NCBI RefSeq assembly: GCF_023091745.1
Contig: NC_068913.1
Coordinates: 16,076,001-16,140,000 of the forward strand
From: Budorcas taxicolor
Lineage: Eukaryota; Chordata; Mammalia; Artiodactyla; Bovidae
Reading direction: 5' to 3'
DNA: 64,000 bases
Part shown: piece by piece, positions 11,435 to 22,875 of the stretch
Layout of the letters: the number at the start of each line of letters is the position of its first letter
How positions within the stretch are numbered: position 1 is the stretch's first letter
Translations under genes and position numbers: made by a program
The notes under the pieces: model-generated
Databases searched by the model: none
What the model saw: only the letters and a program-made list of their open reading frames with translations
What the model was told of the DNA's origin: nothing

Positions 11435-13215
11435 TTTTTTCTTTTTTTTTTTTTTTTAAATTTTCCTTCTCTTTATACCTTCTCTTTCTTTTTTTTTTTT
11501 TTAAATCTTTAATTCTTACATGTGTTCCCAAACATGAACCCCCCTCCCACCTCCCTCCCCATAACATCTCTGTGGGTCATCCCCATGCACCAGCCCCAAG
11601 CATGCTGTATCCTGCATCAGACATAGACTGGCGATTCAATTCTTACATGATAGTATACATGATAGAATGCCATTCTCCCAAATCATCCCACCCTCTCCCT
11701 CTCCCTCTGAGTCCAAAAGTCCGTTATACACAGCTGTGTCTTTTTTCCTGTCTTGCATACAGGGTCGTCATTGCCATCTTTCTAAATTCCATATATATGT
11801 GTTAGTATACTGTATTGGTGTTTTTCTTTCTGGCTTACTTCACTCTGTATAATCGGCTCCAGTTTCATCCATCTCATCAGAACTGATTCAAATGAATTCT
11901 TTTTAACGGCTGAGTAATACTCCATTGTGTATATGTACCACAGCTTGCTTATCCATTCATCTGCTGATGGACATCTAGGTTGTTTCCATGTCCTGGCTAT
12001 TATAAACAGTGCTGCGATGAACATTGGGGTACATGTGTCTCTTTCAATTCTGGTTTCCTCGGTGTGTATGCCCAGCAGTGGGATTGCTGGGTCATAAGGG
12101 AGTTCTATTTGCAATTTTTTAAGGAATCTCCACACTGTTCTCCATAGTGGCTGTACTAGTTTGCATTCCCACCAACAGTGTAGGAGGGTTCCCTTTTCTC
12201 CACACCCTCTCCAGCATTTATTGCTTGCAGATTTTTGGATCGCAGCCATTCTGACTGGTGTGAAGTGGTACCTCATTGTGGTTTTGATTTGCATTTCTCT
12301 GATAATGAGTGATGTTGAGCATCTTTTCATGTGTTTGTTAGCCATCTGTATGTCTTCTTTGGAGAAATGTCTATTTAGTTCTTTGGCCCATTTTTTGATT
12401 GGGTCGTTTATTTTTCTGGAATTGAGCTGCATAAGTTGCTTGTATATTTTTGAGATTAGTTGTTTGTCAGTTGCTTCATTTGCTATTATTTTCTCCCATT
12501 CAGAAGGCTGTCTTTTCACCTTGCTTATATTTTCCTTTGTTGTGCAGAAGCTTTTAATTTTGATTAGATCCCATTTGTTTATTTTTGCTTTTATTTCCAG
12601 AATTCTGGGAGGTGGATCATAGAGGATCCTGCTGTGATTTATGTCTGAGAGTGTTTTGCCTATGTTCTCCTCTGGGAGTTTTATAGTTTCTGGTCTTACA
12701 TTTAGATCTTTAATCCATTTTGAGTTTATTTTTGTGTGCGGTGTTAGAAAGTGATCTAGTTTCATTCTTTTACAAGTGGTTGACCAGTTTTCCCAGCACC
12801 ACTTGTTAAAGAGATTGTCTTTACTCCATTGTATATTCTTGCCTCCTTTGTCAAAGATAAGGTGTCCATATGTGTGTGGATTTATCTCTGGGCTTTCTAT
12901 TTTGTTCCATTGATCTATATGTCTGTTTTTGTGCCAGTACCATACTGTTTTGATGACTGTGGCTTTGTAGTAGAGCCTGAAGTCAGGCAAGTTGATTCCT
13001 CCAGTTCCATTCTTATTTCTCAAGATTGCTTTGGCAATTCGAGGTTTTTTGTATTTCCATACAAATCTTGAAATTATTTGTTCTAGTTCTGTGAAAAATA
13101 TGGCTGGTAGCTTGATAGGGATTGCATTGAATTTGTAAATTGCTTTGGGTAGTCTACTCATTTTCACTATATTGATTCTTCCAATCCATGAACATGGTAT
13201 ATTTCTCCATCTATT
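11435..13215 (-). mobile_element. Young-looking ruminant L1, 1.8 kb 3' end
   Basis: Minus-strand L1 with T-runs at 11442-11457 and 11489-11502 (the reversed tail), a 3' UTR in the Bos L1 style (gaacccccctcccacc, ccccaagcatgctgtatcc) and an open ORF2 C-terminus. 5'-truncated near 13215. It is much less decayed than the L1s at 421-8670, so it is one of the younger insertions here. Confidence 0.93.
11782..13167 (-). pseudogene. L1 ORF2 C-terminal fragment (truncated ORF2p)
   Basis: A 461-residue open frame that continues without a stop to the 5' truncation near 13214, so the methionine at 13167 is internal and not a real start. In intact L1, ORF2p is an endonuclease plus reverse transcriptase that copies L1 RNA at its target. 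Here the endonuclease and catalytic palm are absent. What remains is the region after the palm (RLPKAIYKFNAIPIKLPAIF at residues 5-24), the linker, and the C-terminal Cys-rich motif C318-X3-C322-X7-H330-X4-C335. The stop at 11782 is at the usual L1 position, just before the 3' UTR. It cannot encode an active enzyme. Open frame length and low decay suggest a recent copy; chance retention cannot be excluded. Confidence 0.92.
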
Positions 13216-13374
13216 ATTTAAAGAAAATAGAGTTGTACATGTTACATTTTAAAAACTTAAATCTGATAAAAAAAAAGTTTTATAATGAAGTGTAATATAG
13301 TAACAGAAACAAAACCATAGACCCAGGAAGCTCAGAGAACACTATGCAGGAAAATACCAAAAACTCTGCACTTA
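13216..13374. other. Short unassigned stretch
   Basis: A-rich sequence upstream of the L1 truncation point. I recognise nothing definite. Confidence 0.3.
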
Positions 13375-13770
13375 GGCACAGCACATTTGGACTAAATAAA
13401 ATTACGGACAAAGAGAAGATCTTAAAGGAAGCCAGAAGGGGGTTAAAAAAAAAAACAACACCTTACCTATAGAGCAACAAGGATAAGACTTTCTCTCAAG
13501 CTTTCTCTCAGAAATGCATGCAAAAAAAGAGAAAAAAACACCAACCTAGAATTCTGTATCCAGTGAAATCCTTCAAAAGTGAAGGAAAAATACTTTCACA
13601 GACAAAAATTGAAGGATTTTGTCACCAATAGGTCTCCCTGACAAGAAATGTTTAAAAAATAAAAATTCTCCAGAGAGAAGGAAAATGATAAGGTCAGAAA
13701 CAGATCTACAGAAAGATAGAAAGATTGTCAGGGAAGAAATAAGTAAAAGAACTCCTTGCTTCCTTCCCCT
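13375..13770 (+). mobile_element. HAL1/L1 ORF1 C-terminal remnant
   Basis: The wording aacctagaattctgtatcc (13542-13560) followed by a 'tgaagg...cacagacaaaaattgaagg...gtcacc' block parallels the conserved C-terminal domain of L1/HAL1 ORF1 (an NLEF-type motif followed by KLKDFVTNR). Stops interrupt every frame. HAL1, the ORF1-only 'half L1', is the likelier source because no ORF2 follows. Confidence 0.6.
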
Positions 13771-14619
13771 TAGGTATTGGAGCCCTTCTCAGCACCCAGA
13801 TTCCTCTACGCACACTGAAATAATTCAGACACAAGCATGATGGATTGTTGAGCCTAAATTTTTTTTTTTTGCTTTCTTGCCCCACAGTTGCAATCTCTGC
13901 CTTTAAAGATACAGGAATAGACATAGCAGGCTATCTGGGGTCATGGAAAGGAGGAATCGATTGCAAAGAAACTGGACAAAACTGTAAGTAAGAAATGAAA
14001 ATATGATGAAGGCTATCATCCTCTTAACTTTATAGATGTTAATGATACACTTTATTGTGTCTTACACAATGGAACATTTTCATATAGGATCATGATGCCT
14101 GTTAAGTTATGTCGTCACTTCGAGACCAATCATTCAGAGTTTAGGGAAGAAGAATTAAGTTTTTAAGCGTAGATTTAATGAGCTCTTTAAAAACCAAAAA
14201 TTAAAACAGCTTTTCAAACTATAAATGCAAAGAGCAATGAAGCATCATATAGGTTTTCATTTCTATATAAGGAAAATACCAGTTGCTATAACTTGCATAA
14301 AGAGAAAGCTCCTTGGGGTTCCCTCCCTTTTCTTAAGAGTTAAAAGTTTCTTGAGACCAAAAAAGTGAGAAAGCCACTGTGTTTTAGCCCTAGCTTTGAG
14401 AGACCCATTTTTTTGCCATCCATGACCTCAGAAAGAGCCATTGTTATGGAATCCCAAGCACCTATACATATCCCTGGCTGGGCCTAAGTCTTTGGTATTT
14501 CTAGCTCAGGAAGTGGGTTTTGGATGACCTGAGGGACTTTCAACATAGTTTTAGGGTTTTTTCCCCTCTTTGGTTTTTTTGTCTATGTTATTTTCTTTAT
14601 TCCTCCACTTTTTTTTTCT
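13771..14619. other. Unique-looking non-coding stretch
   Basis: No repeat recognised apart from a T-run (13859-13870). It holds the exon-like segment at 13888-13983, listed separately. The rest is AT-rich with no long frame. Confidence 0.4.
13888..13983 (+). other. Exon-like segment, unconfirmed
   Basis: A T-rich tract ending in ttgccccacag (13877-13887) is followed by 96 bases and then gtaagtaag (13984-13992), which fit vertebrate acceptor and donor sites. One of three frames is open across the segment (residues ISAFKDTGIDIAGYLGSWKG, then about eleven more, with one Cys). 96 is a multiple of three. I do not recognise the peptide. An open frame of 32 codons is common by chance, so this is only a candidate. 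Confidence 0.15.
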
Positions 14620-14740
14620 TTATTTTCTTTTTTATTTAAAGAACTTTACTGAGGTATGATTGACATACAAAAGGTTGTGTGTATTTAATGTTCACAACCT
14701 GATGAGTTTGGGTAGAGCATATATCCACGAGGGGAGAAAA
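14620..14740 (-). mobile_element. Old L1 3' end scrap
   Basis: The wording ttactgaggtatgattgaca followed by ttcacaacctgatgagtttg is the reversed 3' end of an old L1M-type element. Short and diverged. Confidence 0.5.
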
Positions 14741-15099
14741 ACTATAAATGGGGTTTACTTAATTACATTTATATAAACAGTATTCACTACAGCACCAATA
14801 ATGTGATAAGATCAAGATTCCTTTCTAAAGAGTCCAATGTCATGACTACTGTGTTCCTACAGTTCCCTTGGAATGGATTTCTTGTTTTTGCACACTTCAA
14901 TTTGCCTTAAAGGTGTACTGAAGTCTCGATCATACCTTCCGTTCTATTGCTTCTTCCTATTTCTTGAAGGACTCCCTCCCTCCCAGAGCCATTAACCCTC
15001 GTGTTCCCAACTGGGCCTGTTGTTTTAGGTCTGCTGCACAGTTATCATTCTAGACAACAAATGTCTCTACTCTCAAATTGAATTAATTGTTCCTCAAAG
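14741..15099. other. Unassigned non-coding stretch
   Basis: May contain more of the old L1 3' UTR, but similarity fades. Nothing else seen. Confidence 0.3.
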
Positions 15100-15480
15100 C
15101 TTCTTAGCAGTTATTGCTGCAAAAATGCTGCCTGACAAGTAACCCTGAAATCTCAGTGGCAACAACAGACATTTACTGCTCTCACTTTGCTTCAGAATGT
15201 GGGTTGAATTCATGACTGCTCCGTGTGTCTTTCATGTGGGGCCAGCAGCTATCTGGGGCGTGCTCTTTGCATAGAAGATGAAAGAAGAGAGAGAAAGACA
15301 AGCCAAATAAGTACATCGAAAGCCTCTGCTCATGTAATATCCACCAATGTTCCATTAGCCAAAGCAAATCACATGGGCAACCCCAGCATCAAAAGAGCAG
15401 GAAAAGATAGGCATGAATGTATATGTCAGTGACAGGGATGATGTGAACAACAGGAAGCAATAGTCCAGCCCACCATAGGA
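15100..15480 (-). repeat. Ancient LTR-like mammalian repeat, family uncertain
   Basis: The order 'agttattgctgc... gaaatctcagtggcaacaac... agaatgtgggttgaattc ... ccattagccaaagcaaatcac' follows a widespread old mammalian repeat of MLT1/MER type. Too diverged for me to name; strand is inferred from that resemblance. Confidence 0.35.
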
Positions 15481-15560
15481 ACATATCCCTCATTACTCAG
15501 CTGTTTTTCTAGGAACATCCTAAGAAAAGGTACATGGAATGTGTCTCAAAATGTATTCTG

Positions 15561-16127
15561 GCTGTGGTACATATACACAATGGAATATTACTCAGCCATT
15601 AAAAAGAATGCATTTGAATCAGTTCTCATGAGGTGGATTAAACTGGAGCCCATTATACAGAGTGAAGTAAGCCAGGAACAAAAACATCAATACGGTATAC
15701 TAACACATATATATGGAATTTAGAAAGATGGTAACAATGACTCTATATGGGAGACCACAAAAGAGACACAGATGTATAGAACAGTCTTTTGGACTCTGTG
15801 GGAGAAGGCGAGGGTGGGATGGTTTGAGAGAATAGCATTGAAACATGTATATTACCATATATGAAACAGATCACCAGTCCAGGTTCGAAGCATGAGACAG
15901 GGTGCTCAGGGCTGGTGTACTGGGATGACCCTGAGGGATGCGATGGGGAGGGAAGTGGGTGGGGGGTTCAGGATGGGGAACACATGTGCACCCATGGCTG
16001 ATTCATGTCAATGTATGGCAAAACCAATACAATATTGTAAAGTAATTAGCCTCCAATTAAAATAAATAATTTTTAAAAGAAAATAAATAAAACAGAAATA
16101 CACAATAAATTCCAAATCAAAAAAAAG
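15561..16127 (+). mobile_element. Ruminant L1 3' end with perfect target duplication
   Basis: Plus-strand, 5'-truncated L1 of 567 bases. It carries the last about 54 codons of ORF2 (ending ...HQYGILTHIYGI, stop at 15721-15723) followed by the full 3' UTR and an A-rich tail (about 16055-16127). Flanked by identical aaaatgtattctg at 15548-15560 and 16128-16140. The ORF2 end matches the same region of the 11435-13215 copy closely, so both belong to the young ruminant L1 group. Confidence 0.95.
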
Positions 16128-16140
16128 AAAATGTATTCTG

Positions 16141-16724
16141 TCCTCCTACCTAATGGATAAAATGCCTTGAGAGTCTTGCTCCATTGTCTTCCAGTACCCA
16201 GAGCTGCTAGTGAGAAGCTTCTGGCCAGGAGTTACTTTGTAGGTGCCCCTTTCTATCTCTCTCCACGCTCTCTTTAACCCTGACATTTTAAAACACCTCA
16301 ATGAGACAGATATAGATAATGTTTCCTTTATCATTGCCGGGCTGTAGTTTCTCTCCAACTGACAGACTTAACAAATCTTCCCATTTCATTTCACAGCTCA
16401 TTCCTGACCTCCTGTGCATCAAATGTTTCTAAGTATGGGGACCTTTACCCCTCTAGGTTTAGTATAGTATAAGTTGCCACTTTCTTCAATATCCTTCATT
16501 AACTTTCTATATTTCAGACTCCTTGAATCCTCTTGTCCACTGATGATCCTTGTTTCACTCTCTTCATGTTGTGTAGTTAGAGCCCTTAAAACATTGTTTT
16601 GCTGTTGTTATTTTAGTGGGGTCTTAGGAGGGAGAAGTAATAAAACTGGCACACTGAGGTCATGATATTGATTCACTAGTCTCAATATTTTATTTTTCTG
16701 AACACTTTTTACATTGAAATATAG
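16141..16724. other. Non-coding stretch
   Basis: No gene seen. A short piece near 16605-16665 (gtggggtcttaggagggag) resembles an old L1 3' UTR. The remainder looks unique. Confidence 0.35.
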
Positions 16725-17882
16725 ACTAGAGTTATCAAGGGGACATTTCATGCAAGGATGGGCACAGTAAAAACAGAAATGGTAAGGACCTAACAAAAGC
16801 AAAAGAAATGAATAAGAGCTGGCAAGAATACACAGAAAATTTATACCAAAAAAAAAAAATCTTAATGACTAGGATAACCACTGTAGTGTGGTCACTCACC
16901 TAGACCAGACATACTGGAGTGTGAAGTCCAGTGGGCCTTAGGAAGCATTACTACAAACAAAGCTAGTGGAGGTGATGGAATTCCAGCTGAGCTATTTCAA
17001 ATCTTAAAAGATGATGCTATTAAAGTGCACTCAATATGTCAGCAAATTTGGAAAATTCAGCAGTGGTGGCAGGAATGGAAAAAGTCAGTTTTCATTCTAA
17101 TTCCAAAGAAGGACAATACCAAAGAATATTCAAACTACCATACAATTACGTTCATTTCACATGCTAGCAAGGTAATGCTCAAAATCCTGAAAGCTAGGCC
17201 TCAGCAGTATGCGAACTGAGAACTTCCAAATATACAAGCTGGGTTTAGAACTTCCAGAACTACAAGCAGAGGAACCAAAAGTCAAATTGCCAACATTCAC
17301 TGAATCAGAGAGAAAGCAAGGGAATTCCAGAAAATCATCTACTTCTCCTTCTTTGACTACACTAAAGCCTTTGACTGTGTGGATCACAACAAACTGTGAA
17401 AAATTCTAAAAAGAGATGGGAATACCAGACCACCATAACTGTCTCCTAAGACACCTGCAGGCAGGTCAAGAAGGAACAGTTAGAACCAGAAACCAGGCAT
17501 GCAACAATGGACTGGTTCAAAATTGGGAATGAAGTATGACAAGCCTATATACTGTCACCCTGCTTATTTAACTTACGTGCAGAGTACCCCATGTGAAATG
17601 CTGGGCTGGATGAATCACAAGCTGGAATCAAGATTGCTGGGAGAAATATCAACAATCTCAGATATGCCAAAAGTGGAGAGGAACTAAAGAGCCTCTTGAT
17701 GAGGGTGAAAGAGGAGAGTGAAAAAGCTGGCTCAAAACTCAACATTCAAAAATCTAAGATCATGGCATCTGGTTTCATCACTTCATGGCAAATAGAAGAG
17801 GAAAAAGTGGAAACAGTGACAGATTTTATTTTGGGGAGCTCCAAAATCCCTGTGGACAATGACTGAAGCTATGAAATTAATT
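16725..17882 (+). mobile_element. BovB LINE, internal part, 3' end missing
   Basis: Plus-strand BovB that begins upstream of the reverse-transcriptase domain (atcaaggggacatttcatgc at 16735) and stops near 17882, before the normal BovB 3' terminus. The frame is broken many times. At about 17662-17680 the text jumps from 'cagatatgcc' to 'aaaagtggagagg', deleting the codons of the catalytic YADD motif. Missing 3' ends are unusual for LINEs, which normally lose the 5' end, and point to a later deletion. Confidence 0.88.
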
Positions 17883-17889
17883 TTTATTT

Positions 17890-17980
17890 TATTTTCCCTG
17901 ATTTAAATTTAAATAACCACATGTGGCTAGCAACTCCTTTATAGGACAATGTAGCATGGATCTAGAATTTTATTAGATGC
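17890..17980 (+). repeat. MER5-type DNA transposon fragment
   Basis: taaataaccacatgtggcta (17910-17929) and the following ataggacaat/tctagaatttt wording match the end region of MER5A, a non-autonomous hAT-Charlie element. Confidence 0.6.
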
Positions 17981-18109
17981 ACAGAATTAAAAATATGTTT
18001 TTAGGCATGTACCAATTATATAAAGAAATTTACATGTGAAAGAGAGATATATGTAAGAAATCTTACAAGATATATGGGAAATCTAAAGTTATGTTTATGA
18101 CTTATAGCA

Positions 18110-18440
18110 AGGAATATACTTGTTCCCTCAGTAAATATTTCAAGGACACACCATATGTAAAGCACTATGCCAGGTTTCAGGGTTACAAAAATGCAGACAC
18201 ACAAAGCACCTGCCCCCAAGGATATTCCAGTCTACTGAGGAATCACACATGTAGGTCAACCAGCAAATACAGTCAGAAGACTGCCTTACCTGCCTATGCT
18301 GGGAGTGAAAGGAGAGTGGTCCATTATCCGGGAAGTAATGTTTGAGTCTTGACTCAAAGCTGAGATGAATGAGCAGGACATTTCAGACACAGAGCACAGC
18401 AAGGGTATATGCACGGAGACTGGCAGGTTCCAGAAAGGCC
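18110..18440 (+). repeat. Ancient mammalian repeat, family not assigned
   Basis: The series 'gtaaagcactatgccagg', 'cctgcccccaaggatattcc' and 'tgagatgaatgagcagg' follows a common, very old mammalian interspersed repeat in the order expected. Divergence is high. Confidence 0.4.
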
Positions 18441-18496
18441 AACACCTGATACTGCCAGAAGCTACATTGCAGTTGTGGGAAAATCAGGACAAGAGA

Positions 18497-18850
18497 TTGC
18501 TCTACGTCTGGTTCTAACAGTTTCTTCTTGACCTGCTTAGTTTTCTCAGGAGACAGGTGATGTGATTTGATATTCCTGCCTCATTAAGAATTTTCCACAG
18601 TTTGCTGTGATTCACACAGTCAAAGGCCTTAGCGTAGTCAATGAAGCAGAAGTAGATGCTTTTCTGAAATTCCTTTGCTTTTTCCATGATCCAACCAATG
18701 TTGGCAATTTGATCTCTGGTTCTTCTGCCTTTTCTAAATCCAGCTTGTACATCTGGAATTTCTCGGTTCATATACTGCTAAAACCTAGCTTGAAGGATTT
18801 TGAGCATGACCTTGCCAACGTGAAATGAGCACAATTGTATGGTAGTTTGA
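18497..18850 (-). mobile_element. BovB LINE internal fragment, inverted
   Basis: Minus-strand BovB covering part of the reverse-transcriptase region. A minus-strand open stretch (18514-18771) reads QAGFRKGRRTRDQIANIGWI and then CFIDYAKAFDCVNHSKLW, which are the conserved early RT motifs including the first catalytic aspartate region (FIDYAKAFD). The 3' part, with YADD and the terminus, is absent. It covers the same region as 17128-17490 in the neighbouring plus-strand copy. Confidence 0.88.
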
Positions 18851-19475
18851 ATATTTACACAACATAGTGATTCAATATTTCTATATATTTCAAAATGATC
18901 ACCATAAGTCTAGTTATCATCTGTCATCATACCAATAAGCTACATAATTATTAACGATATTTCCCACAATGTACATTTCATAGCTATGACTCATTGATTT
19001 TGTAACTGGAAGTTTGTACCTCCTAATCTCCCTCAGCTATTTCTTTCCTCTTCCTACTCCTCTCCCCTTTGGCAACTGTTTTTTCTCTGTATCTCTGACT
19101 CTGTTTCTGTTGGGTTATATTTGTTCATTTTTGTCTTTTAGATTCCACATATAAGTAAAATCATACAGTATTTTTCTTTCTCTGACTTACTTTGCATAAT
19201 ATGCTCTAGGCCCATCCACACTGTCACAAAGGATTTCTTTTTATGCCTCAGTACTGTTCCGTTTTGTATGTGTGTCTCTGTGTGTGTATGTATATATCTT
19301 CTTTATCCATCCGTCTACTGATGGGCACTTAGGTTTCTTCCATATCTTGGCTATGATAAATAAACACTGGGGTGCATACATCTTTTTGAATTCATGTTTT
19401 TGTTTTCTTTGGATAAATAGCCAGAAGTGGAATCCCTGGATTAGGAATTCTTTTTGAGTAGCTGGTGAAAAAATA
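18851..19475 (-). mobile_element. Old L1 (L1MA-like), 3' UTR and ORF2 end
   Basis: Minus-strand L1: reversed 3' UTR wording (tgtacctcctaatctccctc), then ORF2 C-terminus (ccacatataagtaaaatcat, tttatccatccgtctactg). Heavily mutated. Confidence 0.75.
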
Positions 19476-21060
19476 CATTTTAACCCTGCATCAACTGGAA
19501 TGAGAACAAATTCCTAATTCGAGACCTTTCACTCAATAAACACATTTAAAATGCTGATGAATGTCACACTACAGACTTCTGCAGCTCCAGAAAACACAGG
19601 ATTTAACTCCAGCATGCAATTGCAGAAGAAGAGAAGTCATTCCAATTGCTCTTGCACTTTCCAATAAATCACAAATGTGCTTCTATTAATTATCTGTTGA
19701 CAGGCACATCTAATCATCTTATCTGCCTTTCAAGTTTACAATTTGTACTCATTTCCATCGGAACTATTTGAAGTCTAAGAAATTTGAGCATTTTGGAAAA
19801 TTAGTTCCTCTAAACAGTTACTTTTCCCTGAGAATTTAGTGCCATACTAGCCACAGAAAGTGGTAGTTTTTGGCCTAAGTCTTCTAGGGAGAGGCAGGGA
19901 ATGGAGAAGAAATCTAGCCCAAGATTTCTATAAGCTTCAAATTTCTCTGAAACAAGACATAACAAAGTACAAAGTATCATTCCCTGGTCCTTTAAACACA
20001 CATGCACACACAAAAATCACTAAAATATTCTCAATTAGACTCAGTGAAAATAAAGTCCTGGGTTAACACAGTGAGTTTTAAAAAATAATAAAAAATACTT
20101 ACCAAGGTGCCATGACCCCAACTTATTGTTGAGTTCAGCTTTTCCATTCTAAATGCCTATTTTCTGTTTATAACTTACTCCAAAATGTTCCTTTTGACCT
20201 TTGGGTCTGATATTTTTCTTGCCTCATCTCAATCCAAAGGCGAATTTATTTGCAATTTGAACTAAATCTGTTCAGTTATTTCAGTTACTGGGAGTTTGAA
20301 GAAAATGGCTGCTTTGTGCTTTCAGAAATCGTTCATATTCTGCTCCATGTTTGAATGGCTTAAAATGACTTTGTTTTGAAGCTATAGAATTGGAATGGCT
20401 GTACTGAAGATCCAATTTGAAAGGAGTTGGTTAAGAAATTTGGACTAAAGAAGCAGAAATGATAAGGCTCCATAGCATAGAAGTACATGGAAACAAATGC
20501 ACAGCCTCTCACATCAGCTGTCTTGCACATGCATGTAACAGTAGTCACAAGAGAGGTCAAAACCTACCCTCCAAATATCAGTTTAAGGTGCATGTCTGAC
20601 TTTTAAAGATTTGACACAATAATGTCACAGTTTCTACAGAGGACATAACCATATGCAAGGAACATCCTTGTGATTTTTGCTAGAACTTGGAGAATATGGT
20701 GCAAACTACACTACCAGGACTTGAATGCTCTGGATTCTAGCTCAGGTTTTCTTCTCATGTTTATGTATGACTCTAAGTTGGCCTCTGGTCTTATTTCATC
20801 ATTCTGTCTACAAAATGAAAGAGGACCTGATATGCAAGCGTGCTCCAAAGAATTAACCATACCATCCATGTTTTTTAAGGGCATTCCTTTTAATAAATAG
20901 CTTTATTTTCACCTACTCACAACCAGGCTCTGTGCTAACTAATGCTGTGGGTATCAAGAGAGATAAGACAAAGACGTCTGCTCAGGAAATGTCCTGAATA
21001 TAGAAGAGGCTGATGAAGTGTAACAGTATAGAATAAATATAACAGAGATTATTTTCAATT
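19476..21060. other. Non-coding stretch
   Basis: No gene and no repeat I can name. AT-rich, no open frame above about 76 codons, no convincing exon structure. Confidence 0.4.
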
Positions 21061-21243
21061 AAGATTATTTTGAGTGTCCAGCTCTTTGCAAACCCCATGA
21101 ACTGAAGCCCATCCCCTCTGTTCAGGGATTTCTCCAGGCAGGAATACTGGAGGGGGTTGCCATTCCCTTCCCCAGGGGATCTCCCCAACCCAGGGATCAA
21201 ACCCGGGTCTCCTGCATTGCAGGCAGGTTCTGAGCCACCAGAG
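21061..21243 (-). mobile_element. Bov-tA SINE
   Basis: Minus-strand copy with a well preserved middle (ccccaggggatctccccaac) but a damaged head (ttctgagccaccagag) and a shortened 3' part. Confidence 0.85.
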
Positions 21244-22734
21244 ACTAAACCAAGTGAAATCGGTACAGCCAACTAGAAACACGGACACTAGACGAAGGTG
21301 CAGCTCTAGACATAAAGTCCTATATGTCCAAAATGGAAAAATGTTTAATTCAACATAATCAACCCCATTTCACCTCCAGTTCAACCCAGGCCCTCCAGGT
21401 AATAAATATACAATCTAAAGAAGTCAGCACGCTTGCTAAACAAATGCACTTTTAGAGCAAGTTCCTTAGTTGCTCAGTCATCCTCTTCCCAACCAGACTG
21501 TTACCTTCAAGCCCTCCTACACAGGAATTCTGGAGCCTATAAAAAGGGCCCATCCTACCAGCCCCTCCAGATAATTATGATTTTAAAAAGTTATCTAGTC
21601 CCTCCATCTGAAATTAAACTCTATTCTTCAGACTTCCAATGCATTTATACCTGCATCTCCTGAAACAACTACTGCTTTCCCTAAATTCTTAATCACAGTT
21701 TTTTTTTTTTAAATTTTAAAAATTATTGTGCATCTTGCAGTCAGTGGGTACATTTACACGGAGGTTTCTTTTTTTTCAAGAATATGTTATGAAATATTAG
21801 TGGATCTTGTGCTGATTAATTAATTCAAAAAAAAATTTTGAGCACTTGTTATGCACTGGACTCTACGCTAGGCACTTGGGCCATATCTCACATCTTTTGA
21901 AGGTCTGTATCTTGTGACAATTTCAAAATTTATCCAATGTGAGGCAAATTCAAAGCAGTTGGAGAATATTGCTTTTAAAATCTGGATTCAAAACCTATTA
22001 CTTACTTCTTGATTTGGATATTTATATGCATATTTAAATGACTTTTTAAAAATTTACAATGATATCATTCTAACAAAGTGAGGTTTTGGAGCTGAGACGC
22101 AATGAACACATTACAGTGTGTGCTACGGTGATGTGGAGCCACTATCCACACAGATGGTATTGATTTTCATTTCCTGTGAAGCTGAATCAACATGTTGTGG
22201 CTAATGTCTACGTAATTTAACGTATTGAATAAAATGTACCATTGCTCTCTACTGGGGGATAAAAGATCTTACTTTACTGTGGTATCCTTGTGCCCTAAAA
22301 ACCACAACAGACATATTTAACAATCCTTAGTTATTAAAAATCAACCTAAGAAAATCTTCCCTATTTCTCAAAAAAAAAAATAATTTTTTCTTTAACTCAT
22401 TTGTGTTTTTTTATATTAGAGAAGAAGAAAGGCAAGACAAGTGTTAATAGAATTTTCTCTTAGGCTAATGAGTTTTGCAGATAAAATTCCATTAGTGTCA
22501 GTATCATAAGATGTCCACAAAGTGCCTGGAAGGGTAAATGGCAAGAATCAACAAGCTAAGGCATCGGTACCAAATGGGATGCTCTCCTGTTTGGAATCTA
22601 TGGCAGGGTCAGCTAAGAGGGGCCCTCCCTTCCTGGGCCCCTCGTCAGCCTCCCTGCTGGGTGACCAGGGCTCCCACCTGACTCTCTGACTGAAGCCATT
22701 CACTGCAGTACCTCTCACATCAGCCTCCTGTGGT
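21244..22734. other. Non-coding stretch
   Basis: No gene seen. Contains A/T runs at about 21700-21720 and 22370-22385. The wording 'gagcacttgttatgcactgg' (21839-21858) resembles a common ancient repeat. The last 200 bases (22550-22700) are locally GC-richer, without a long frame. Confidence 0.4.
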
Positions 22735-22875
22735 TTCGTCTCCTCATTTATTAAACATGAGACAACTAGCCTCAATCTGCCAACCTCACAAGATTTTTGT
22801 GGGCAGTAGGGTTAAATAACATGTGAAAACACTCATAAAATTATAAAGTGCAATACAAATGTACGTCATACTTTA
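22735..22875 (+). repeat. MIR SINE
   Basis: tttcgtctcctcatttatta, then tcacaagatttttgtgggca, 'gttaaataacatgtgaaaac' and 'aaagtgcaatacaaatg' follow the 3' half of MIR in order. Confidence 0.65.

Noticed and set aside
12161..12622. 153-codon plus-strand frame
   Set aside because: Antisense of the L1 ORF2 C-terminus.
21464..21482. ccttagttgctcagtcatc, similar to a SINE/BovB word
   Set aside because: The match ends after about 17 bases, with no element on either side.
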